Of a DNA stretch of 11,678 nucleotides, positions 7,001 to 11,678 are shown one piece after another. A model generated the notes under the pieces. It was not told the origin of the DNA, made no database searches, and worked only from the letters and a program-made list of their open reading frames with translations. Every line of letters begins with the position of its first letter. The first letter of the stretch is position 1. The DNA lies in the NCBI GenBank assembly GCA_035354435.1, contig DAOQAY010000092.1, forward strand, positions 1 through 11,678, given 5' to 3'. Origin of the DNA: JAKLDO01 sp035354435 (GTDB lineage Bacteria; UBP6; UBA1177). The translations under genes and the position numbers were made by a program.

Positions 7001-7287
7001 CTGACGGTTCTCTTTTTGCCTCAGTAGGTAAGGAAGTTATTTTGTGGGATGCAAAAAACAATGAGAAAATTCAGGTGATTGATCTTCAATACAATGGATA
7101 CAGTGTCGCATTTGAAAACGACGGCAAGTATTTCTCGGTCAGTGACGGAGCAATAATAAAAAGATATCCGGTTATACTCGGAATGTGGAAGGAAGATCCT
7201 GCAAAACTACTTGAAGAAGCCCAGAAACAAACCGGCAAAATTCTTCAGGGATTCAAACTTATCCCGTTCTCACAGAATTTAAAGTAA
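4048..7287 (+). CDS. Transmembrane Ser/Thr protein kinase with 14 WD40 repeats
   Basis: A 1079-residue Hanks-type (PknB-like) kinase. The kinase domain covers about 36-330: glycine loop GRGGIGRV (44-51), ATP-anchoring Lys66 in IALKEL, catalytic loop HRDLKPDN (Asp172), DWG at 190-192 in place of DFG, and GTPAYMPPEQ (229-238) at the end of the activation segment. All key residues are present, so it should be active; DWG is common in bacterial kinases. One membrane helix lies at about 356-377, followed by a helical linker (380-460). Then come 14 WD40-type blades (about 478-1050) with recurring FSPDGKYLASGS and W-D endings, enough for two seven-bladed propellers. With a single helix the propellers would be periplasmic and the kinase cytosolic, so this reads as a sensor or scaffold kinase. 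ATG has GGAG 7 bases upstream. Targets are unknown; the downstream convergent membrane genes are neighbours, not operon partners. Confidence 0.95.
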   Translation: MSEPVTRTVSIDADSLIASSAESSAELEKIEKNPWKYEIKDELGRGGIGRVLIAFDDRIGREIALKELIKVDNPGKIAALDDSKLKADEIRFLREAKVTGQLEHPGIVPVYEIGRKPDGNHYYTMKLVRGVTLAQAIHDAGNLSNRLRLLPHFRDICNAIAYSHSRGVIHRDLKPDNIMIGEFGETVVLDWGLAKVKGEADENETELREELTLLKVEHIGHTARGKAIGTPAYMPPEQAKGEISEIDERSDIYSLGAVLYEILTGHPPFKGRDIKETLEMVKNEFPVEIKIYEPEAPMDLCAVVSKTLTPDKADRYQSAIEIAREIENFMSGGRIKAYEYSSWELFKRFVRKNRALSGLIGIFALVLFIGSLIILYAYRESVKNERAAHLNLSLGYLEYAEKLIKEKNFAGASVFSAAALYHNPFNPKSPWKYPLSYVNENIEESAAQLLSMQSALYLSNVHQNDAFKADITFVPFDARDIAVSPDGSMIAVAGKKKEIYVYFASNGKLKFILEGHKDEISAIEFSPDGKYLASGSYDRTLNLWDAKEGMLIRSIHAPNGEIYSISFSPDSEKIAFGGTEKNLWIVNINEVQLNARKVFQGDSSIRAADWSPDGSMIIVSDSSGGIYLLKNGVFVANFKNHREPVIAVRFLKDNLHFISTGYDKKLLIWNIENPVPVNILEHWDAFFDLDISSDGNFAAASTRDGIIKLINLKTRQVAELRGHEGSIFSASFMPMGNSIVSIGEDRVIKLWKTDIKKQVFTFRGHATYIPSLSYSPDGKYLASSSWDSTIKLWNVEGESMQSSFGMPKIVSYSIAFSPDGQYLISGDSDGMLRMWNPQNGKILAEMRGHTDQISSLAFTSDGHYLVSGSKDRTVRIWDMGKERSIAVLKQATPVLAVAVSKNGNFAASGGRNGDLNFWSVPDGRNIFSSKGVSKNIMSIAISPDSKYAVTATEDGKLYKWDIESKKNIAILQGHSGPANMVVFSPDGSLFASVGKEVILWDAKNNEKIQVIDLQYNGYSVAFENDGKYFSVSDGAIIKRYPVILGMWKEDPAKLLEEAQKQTGKILQGFKLIPFSQNLK

Positions 7288-7292
7288 TATCT

Positions 7293-7372
7293 CTAAAACG
7301 AAAATCCCATGGCAACGCCATAAGTTTTTGAAACAGGATCTATCATCGGAGCTATGCTGTTCAGCGTAAAAC
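7293..7372 (-). repeat. Shared 3' coding repeat of the three paralogues, copy 3
   Basis: The last ~80 bases of this gene match those at 9405-9484 closely (for example identical 12-base and 16-base runs at 7300-7311/9412-9423 and 7346-7361/9458-9473) and those at 8399-8480 more distantly. They encode the common TLNSIAP-ID/NPVSKTYG----GFSF tail. The similarity shows duplication of the genes. Confidence 0.8.
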
Positions 7373-8387
7373 CGGTTGGTTCTTTGCTCAAATCTTCCTG
7401 TCTTGAAGCTTTTACGAGTGTTTTAATACCGCTAACTAGACAAAATATGGTTGGGAATAAAGTGAATACTGCCGCAATCTCCGGCATGATGAAAACCCTG
7501 AACAGAGCATACATAAATTCGTCGCCATCATCATTAAAGTGAAAAATGGATCCATTATACAAAACATAATGAAAGGTTTCGTAGATCGCAAACACAGAAA
7601 GAGCCAGCATGGGCAGCGACATTAGAATTAAAACAGTTCCGTGATTTTTCATTGTTTGTATCGAACTGAGTTTTATTGTGTTTTCAATCTGAGGATTAAT
7701 ATAGTCGTCATCAAGAATTGAATCCATTTCAAATTGTCTGGTTGAAAGGTCTTTATATGCATGATATGAGTTGTTGTCACGCTCGGCAGAAAGGTTTAAT
7801 AAAATTCCGGAACCTATCATAGATAATCCGGAAAACATTAATGTAAACTGGGCGGTCGGTGAATTTGTGCCTCCAAAAGCCCTATCGTGAAGAAATAGAC
7901 CAAACCCTGAACCCGCGAACAGAGATCCCATGACAAACAGAGGTATTGTTCCGTATTTCTTTTTTCTATAGGATTTTTCAAAATTAAATGCTTTATTTCG
8001 TGCTGATTCCCGTATAGCTGACATTTTTTCGTCAGTATTATTCTCGATTCTCAACCGTTCAACTTTATTATAAAGATCCATCATGCCGGCTTCTTTAAAA
8101 ACAAGCCCGGCAAGATAATATCTTTTCTGATATGTGTACAGTGTGCCAAGTTCAATAGAAATTTCACTATCATCCCAGCATTCGAGATGTTTTTTTAACA
8201 GGCGGGCCCCTTTTCCAAGTTTCCCGTTTTTAATCAGGTTTCTTGCTGTGAAAACATATTTTCCATAAGAATATTCATAATCTTGACATTCTTTTCCATT
8301 TCTGGGCTCAGGTTCATCAGCATAAATTCCAGAACTGAAAATCATAAAAATCAGACAAGTTATCCCTAAAAATCTTAAAAGTTTCAA
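7293..8387 (-). CDS. Tandem paralogous membrane protein 3, with TPR-like N-terminal region
   Basis: A 364-residue exported protein of unrecognised family. A signal peptide (about 1-23, ending IYADE) is followed by a helical, TPR-like region (about 35-110) with pairs such as GKLGKGARLLKKHLECW and QKRYYLAGLVFKEAG. The paralogous core then has hydrophobic segments near 146-166, 180-199, 249-269 and 300-320, and the protein ends in TLNSIAPMIDPVSKTYG and GFSF. The core and tail recur in the next two genes upstream. Start is TTG with GGAGG 4 bases before; the next Met would destroy the signal peptide. It is the last gene of a three-gene minus-strand run, 11 bp after its neighbour, and is convergent with the kinase with 5 bp between stops. 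Probably an envelope protein; the TPR-like part suggests protein contacts. Function unknown. Confidence 0.85.
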   Translation of the reverse strand: MKLLRFLGITCLIFMIFSSGIYADEPEPRNGKECQDYEYSYGKYVFTARNLIKNGKLGKGARLLKKHLECWDDSEISIELGTLYTYQKRYYLAGLVFKEAGMMDLYNKVERLRIENNTDEKMSAIRESARNKAFNFEKSYRKKKYGTIPLFVMGSLFAGSGFGLFLHDRAFGGTNSPTAQFTLMFSGLSMIGSGILLNLSAERDNNSYHAYKDLSTRQFEMDSILDDDYINPQIENTIKLSSIQTMKNHGTVLILMSLPMLALSVFAIYETFHYVLYNGSIFHFNDDGDEFMYALFRVFIMPEIAAVFTLFPTIFCLVSGIKTLVKASRQEDLSKEPTGFTLNSIAPMIDPVSKTYGVAMGFSF

Positions 8388-8398
8388 GAGTCCTCCTT

Positions 8399-8480
8399 TT
8401 AAAACGAAAATCCAAGATTTATTCCGTAAGTTTTCGAGACCGGATTAATCACGGGAGCTATTGTGTTCAGCGTTAGCCTG
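8399..8480 (-). repeat. Shared 3' coding repeat of the three paralogues, copy 2
   Basis: The most diverged copy, encoding TLNTIAPVINPVSKTYGINLGFSF-type tail residues. The protein is better conserved than the DNA, which points to selection on the peptide rather than recent copying. Confidence 0.75.
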
Positions 8481-9391
8481 CCGTTTTCGCTATACAAGTT
8501 TTGCCATTTATAAGATTTCTGTATCATGATTGATCCCAGAACAGTCAATGCAATTCCGGGAATAAGAGTCATAGAGTTTGATAAGAACACAAGTGCGGTA
8601 GTCACTCTTCTATCGTGTTTATCGTCGTGGTCAGTGAAATCCTGTTCCATATCTTTGTACAGCCTGACAAAAGAATAAATAGAAACTGCAAAAGCCGGCG
8701 CTGCAAGAAAAAGAATTCCTGCACCGTGCTCTCTCATTTTTTTTGCACTTTTTCTTTTTGCCGAGTTTTTGATCTCTGTTAATTCATCATATTCTGATTG
8801 CGGAATCTGTTTATCGTTGTTATTTTCGAGCCATGAAGCAAAAGATCCGGATTTGTTCAGGCTGTGTTCAGATGAAAAATTGAGAAAAGTGCCTAATCCT
8901 ACGGCCATTGTTCCGCCATACATCATCATTTGTGTTGTCAATTCGTCGTTGCTTACTGACAAGTCGGTCCCGGCTATTGCCAATGCGAGCCCTGAAATTG
9001 CAACACCAAGCCCCATAGTCATTAACACCGCAGCTCCGGCTTTTTTATTCGAGTAACCTCTTAAATTTTTCTGCTGCTCTTTTTTTACAAGAGCAGTGAA
9101 TATATGGTGATTATTTCTTTTTTTTACATATTTTGCTTTTTCCTGTTCAGGTTTTGCAGGTTCAATGATAGCAGGTTCAGGAGATTTTTCAGGTTCCACT
9201 TTTTCCGGCTCAACAGTTTTCTCGGGTTCAGTTTTTTCTTTTGCATTTTCGACCTGAATGTCGGCATCAGGAATTGAAGCTTCAACATCACTGACACTCT
9301 CGTCAGCAATATCAGCATCCTGAGCAAAGATCTGAAAATTCAAACAAAAGAAAATCAGAGATAGCATGCAGATATGTCTGACTAATTTCAA
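8399..9391 (-). CDS. Tandem paralogous membrane protein 2, with Pro/Glu/Lys-rich linker
   Basis: A 330-residue exported protein of the same unnamed family. A signal peptide (about 1-24, ending IFAQ) is followed by an acidic stretch (DADIADESVSDVEASIPDADI) and a low-complexity EPEK/PE linker (about 50-88) resembling the extended periplasmic linkers of TonB-like proteins. The core has hydrophobic segments near 117-140, 156-172, 223-243 and 265-290, and the tail is LTLNTIAPVINPVSKTYG with GFSF at the end. The frame reaches a GTG at 9397, but that GTG lies inside the AAGGAGG ribosome site; TTG at 9391, with a 5-base spacer, gives MKLVRHICML and a normal signal peptide. It follows its upstream paralogue by 13 bp. 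The linker may let the protein span the periplasm or peptidoglycan. Function unknown. Confidence 0.84.
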   Translation of the reverse strand: MKLVRHICMLSLIFFCLNFQIFAQDADIADESVSDVEASIPDADIQVENAKEKTEPEKTVEPEKVEPEKSPEPAIIEPAKPEQEKAKYVKKRNNHHIFTALVKKEQQKNLRGYSNKKAGAAVLMTMGLGVAISGLALAIAGTDLSVSNDELTTQMMMYGGTMAVGLGTFLNFSSEHSLNKSGSFASWLENNNDKQIPQSEYDELTEIKNSAKRKSAKKMREHGAGILFLAAPAFAVSIYSFVRLYKDMEQDFTDHDDKHDRRVTTALVFLSNSMTLIPGIALTVLGSIMIQKSYKWQNLYSENGRLTLNTIAPVINPVSKTYGINLGFSF

Positions 9392-9404
9392 TGGCACCTC
9401 CTTT

Positions 9405-9484
9405 TTAAAATGAAAATCCCATGCTCAGTCCGTAGGTTTTGGAAACAGGGTCTATTATCGGAGCTATGCTGTTTAAGGTAACAG
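9405..9484 (-). repeat. Shared 3' coding repeat of the three paralogues, copy 1
   Basis: Closest in DNA to the copy at 7293-7372, although that gene is not adjacent, which suggests either gene order change or conversion between the outer two genes. Confidence 0.75.
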
Positions 9485-10247
9485 ATCCAGACTGTGGATT
9501 TAATCTGCTCCATTTCGAAGATACGGCAAGAAGTGATATTCCTTCTGAAAAAATGATAACTCCTGAAACTAATCCTGAAACTCCCACCATCAGCAAAAGT
9601 GCCGATTCCAAGCCTTCTCCCATTGCTTCACCGATATCTCCGTCATTATTATCAGATTCATCGCTATTATCAGATTTATTGTTACTGCCAGTGACTGCGG
9701 CACCTATAAAGCAGCCTATCGAAGCAACAAGAAGTGTTGTTGAAATAGATGTCAGAATAATTCCTTTTGTACCAAAATCATCGGAAGCTTCTTTCTTGAC
9801 GGACAGTTTTATTCCGGAAGTCTCATAATACTGCATGGCAGACATATTGTGATCATATCTGCTGCCTGATATTTTGTCGAATGCCTCTGAACCTTTTAAA
9901 CTGTAATATGCAGAACTGTTAATGGTCAGTCCTGTTGATATTAATGTCAGTCCCCCAAACATAAAAGGCGCTCCGATGAAAGCTCCTTCTTCTCCAAATG
10001 CACCCATAAAACCGAAACCTGTTACAATTGTTAAGGCTCCGAGAATTACAAACGAAACCCCTGCAGCTTTTTTTATTTTATAGGTTTTTTTGAAACTTAA
10101 GGACTGTTCCTGCGCAGATTTCCAAGGTATGGTTTTCTCGTACTCATTTTTGATTTGCTGTTGATCGCTTTTGCTGCTCTCTGCCCGAAGAGGCTGTGAA
10201 AAGGTAAATATTAGTGCAACGAAACACAAACATATGATAAATCGCAA
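9405..10247 (-). CDS. Tandem paralogous membrane protein 1
   Basis: A 280-residue exported protein and the shortest, perhaps simplest, member of the trio. Signal peptide about 1-22 (ending LRAE), then a short helical region with SFKKTYKIKKAAG that matches SYRKKKYG of the third paralogue. Glycine-rich hydrophobic segments lie near 62-82, 92-112, 161-184 and 214-242. An acidic Ser/Asn/Asp loop (188-204) sits between the last two, and the tail is VTLNSIAPIIDPVSKTYG with GFSF. Start is TTG with AAGGAG 6 bases upstream, giving MRFIICLCFV. The 56-bp gap to the metallophosphoesterase gene shows no clear promoter or terminator, so read-through from that gene is likely. Membership of a named family is not recognised. 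Confidence 0.84.
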   Translation of the reverse strand: MRFIICLCFVALIFTFSQPLRAESSKSDQQQIKNEYEKTIPWKSAQEQSLSFKKTYKIKKAAGVSFVILGALTIVTGFGFMGAFGEEGAFIGAPFMFGGLTLISTGLTINSSAYYSLKGSEAFDKISGSRYDHNMSAMQYYETSGIKLSVKKEASDDFGTKGIILTSISTTLLVASIGCFIGAAVTGSNNKSDNSDESDNNDGDIGEAMGEGLESALLLMVGVSGLVSGVIIFSEGISLLAVSSKWSRLNPQSGSVTLNSIAPIIDPVSKTYGLSMGFSF

Positions 10248-10303
10248 AGGAAACTCCTTTTTAATATCTGAAACAGCGATTTTGTATCATATATCAGAAG
10301 GTT

Positions 10304-11422
10304 TTATTTTTCTAGATTTTCAGGAAGAAGAGTTATTAGTGTTATCTCAGGCATTGCACCGAACCTGACAGGCGGACCCCATGTGCCGGTTCCCCTGTTT
10401 ACATGAAGAGTCGAGCCGTTTTTGAATTTGTATGTTCCTGAAAAATAATGAAAAAACATCCTGACAAAAATGCCGAATGGAAATAGCTGTCCGCCATGTG
10501 TGTGCCCCGAAAGCATCAGGTCAAAATACTGCTCTGTCCCATCATTAATCGAAGGCTGGTGCTTTAAAAAGATAACGAAATCAGACAGATCTGCTGTTTT
10601 AAGAGTTTCAATATCATCGGGTATCTCATATCCGAATCGTTTTGCTGTTTTATCCATTACCGAGACAAGTGTCACTCCACTGCTCAGTTTTACCGATTCG
10701 CTATAGAGAAAGCTGAAACCGCTCCATTTTACATAATCAACAGATTTTTCAAACCCGTTAATAAATTCATGATTTCCTGAAATTGCATATTTGCCCATAG
10801 GTGCATTTATCTCTCTCATAAAAGTCGCAGCCTTTTCAGGTTCGGCAATTCCGTGATCGACGAAATCTCCTGTCACCAGAACAATATCCGGCTTCAGACT
10901 GTTCACCGTATTTCTGATTTTTTCTGCAAATGCCGCTCCAGTCGTCATACTGAAATGTATATCTGAAAGCTGAATGATTTTAACTGCTTGCTTTATTTTC
11001 GGAGTAGTTATTTCCAGTTTTTCCACTTGAATATCATCCACAAGATAAAATCCGATTGCAATTGTGTAAAAAGCAATAACCGAAATAACAGCGAACATGA
11101 ATTTCCGTTTTTTGAAATTTTTCCGTCTTAAAAGAATAAGAAATTCAAAAAATATCCCGTAAAGAAAGAAAACAAAAAGCAAAGCAAAGTAGAAATATAA
11201 AAAATAACCCAAAACAGTCTGATAGAAAACTCCTTCCAGATCCCTGTTATAGAAAAGAAAAAATGAAAGAGGAACAGGCAGATAGAAAACCTTGAGAAGC
11301 ACGGGGTGCAACCCGCAAGAAGGAAATGCTTTTTTAAGTGAAATAATGAAAAATCTCACCATTCCGATAGTAATGGAAATAACAATTGTAAAAAATATCC
11401 CGAATGTGATGTAATTTGGCAT
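10304..11422 (-). CDS. Membrane-anchored metallophosphoesterase (YkuE/YaeI-like)
   Basis: A 372-residue protein. The first ~130 residues hold about four hydrophobic helices (5-28, 43-57, 66-98, 107-127), and the catalytic domain follows. Metal-site motifs in order: QLSDIH (Asp154, His156), VTGDFVD (Asp186), SGNHE (Asn217, His218), LKHQP (His288) and SGHTHGGQLFPF (His307, His309), then the family tail RGTGTWGPPVRFGAMPEITLI. All ligands of the binuclear centre are present, so it should be active. Relatives include YkuE of Bacillus and YaeI, a phosphodiesterase reported to act on UDP-diacylglucosamine; the substrate here is unknown but probably a membrane or envelope phosphoester. The orientation of the catalytic domain is uncertain. 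ATG has GGAGGG 7 bases upstream. It sits between the K+ channel regulator and the three paralogues, all on the minus strand. Confidence 0.93.
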   Translation of the reverse strand: MPNYITFGIFFTIVISITIGMVRFFIISLKKAFPSCGLHPVLLKVFYLPVPLSFFLFYNRDLEGVFYQTVLGYFLYFYFALLFVFFLYGIFFEFLILLRRKNFKKRKFMFAVISVIAFYTIAIGFYLVDDIQVEKLEITTPKIKQAVKIIQLSDIHFSMTTGAAFAEKIRNTVNSLKPDIVLVTGDFVDHGIAEPEKAATFMREINAPMGKYAISGNHEFINGFEKSVDYVKWSGFSFLYSESVKLSSGVTLVSVMDKTAKRFGYEIPDDIETLKTADLSDFVIFLKHQPSINDGTEQYFDLMLSGHTHGGQLFPFGIFVRMFFHYFSGTYKFKNGSTLHVNRGTGTWGPPVRFGAMPEITLITLLPENLEK

Positions 11423-11446
11423 CGATCAGCCCTCCAAGTTCAAAAA

Positions 11447-11474
11447 AGAATACTGTAAAGGAGAGTTCGGTCAA
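11447..11474 (-). promoter_or_regulatory. Possible promoter of the metallophosphoesterase gene
   Basis: On the minus strand TTGACC (11469-11474) and TATTCT (11447-11452) have a 16-bp spacer in the 66-bp gap after the K+ regulator gene. The start would be near 11440, just before GGAGGG (11430-11435). If real, it would also serve the three downstream paralogues. Confidence 0.42.
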
Positions 11475-11488
11475 AGATTTTTATACGA

Positions 11489-11678
11489 TTATCTTTTTAT
11501 AGAATTATAATTGTCAATCTGTTCCTTTTTACCGAGAACAATAAGGATGTCTGTTGATTTGATCTTGAATCCGGCACTTGGTGAGATTATCAGTTCTCCC
11601 GGTATTTCTTTGACTGCGATTATTGATAGATTATACACTTTTCTGAAGTCTATTTCTTTTAAAGAATGTCCTTCCATG
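11489..11678 (-). CDS. C-terminal part of a Trk/Ktr-type potassium channel regulatory subunit (partial)
   Basis: The last 62 or so codons of a gene whose 5' part lies beyond the right edge; the ATG at the edge is internal. The residues form a TrkA-C (RCK_C) domain: GHSLKEIDFRKVYNLSIIAVK, then PGELIISPSAGFKIKSTDILIVLGKKEQID. In Trk/Ktr systems this ligand-binding domain follows an NAD/ATP-binding RCK_N domain, and an octameric ring of subunits gates the membrane K+ channel (TrkH/KtrB). Ligands of RCK_C domains include cyclic di-AMP in some bacteria. A fusion to a different transporter cannot be excluded, since TrkA-C also occurs in antiporters and Na+/sulfate carriers; the early end soon after the domain favours a KtrA-like protein. 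Confidence 0.82.
   Translation of the reverse strand, partial: MEGHSLKEIDFRKVYNLSIIAVKEIPGELIISPSAGFKIKSTDILIVLGKKEQIDNYNSIKR

Noticed and set aside
9392..9397. GTG start for the middle paralogue
   Set aside because: The codon is part of the AAGGAGG ribosome site itself; TTG at 9391 has the right spacing.
9439..9828. Plus-strand frame of 129 codons antisense to the first paralogue
   Set aside because: Pro/Ser-rich mirror of the hydrophobic protein on the other strand; no ribosome site and no homology pattern.
10270..10298. TCTGA/TCAGA inverted repeat as terminator between metallophosphoesterase and the first paralogue
   Set aside because: Only a 5-bp AT-rich stem with a long loop and no following T run; read-through is more likely.

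Overview
This window looks like chromosome of a low-GC, Gram-negative (diderm) bacterium that uses Hanks-type Ser/Thr kinases. Uncultured lineages such as Delongbacteria are one possibility, but I cannot fix the phylum from sequence alone. Strong AGGAG Shine-Dalgarno sites, near-consensus sigma70-type promoters, several TTG starts, signal peptides and tight minus-strand operons are all visible. I see no tRNA, rRNA, CRISPR array or transposase.

Layout. (a) 2-454: end of a secreted protein with a carbohydrate-binding-like beta-sandwich, convergent with a dual-specificity/tyrosine phosphatase (459-1025). (b) 1263-1892: a Vat/CatB-like hexapeptide acetyltransferase. (c) 1941-2117: a previously hidden remnant of a family-2 glycosyltransferase gene, with two internal deletions; its intact paralogue lies at 3111-3932. 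(d) Between the two copies is a translationally coupled pair: a small DUF5678-like protein (2207-2491) and a retropepsin-like aspartyl protease (2495-3019), with its own promoter and a perfect 9-1-9 palindrome at the expected transcription start. (e) 4048-7287: a transmembrane kinase with 14 WD40 blades, divergent from the intact glycosyltransferase. (f) 7293-10247: three tandem paralogous signal-peptide/membrane proteins, all with TTG starts and a shared C-terminal signature. They are followed upstream on the same strand by a membrane-anchored metallophosphoesterase (10304-11422) and the C-terminus of a Trk/Ktr-type K+ channel regulator (11489 to the window end).

How they fit together. The kinase, phosphatase and K+ channel regulator suggest signalling and ion homeostasis at the envelope; the glycosyltransferase, metallophosphoesterase and tandem membrane proteins suggest envelope work. 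The most unusual parts are the protease cassette sandwiched between a live and a dead glycosyltransferase, a 41-bp block that stayed perfectly identical between those copies, and the triplicated membrane family whose C-terminus resembles an outer-membrane beta-signal although its core looks helical.
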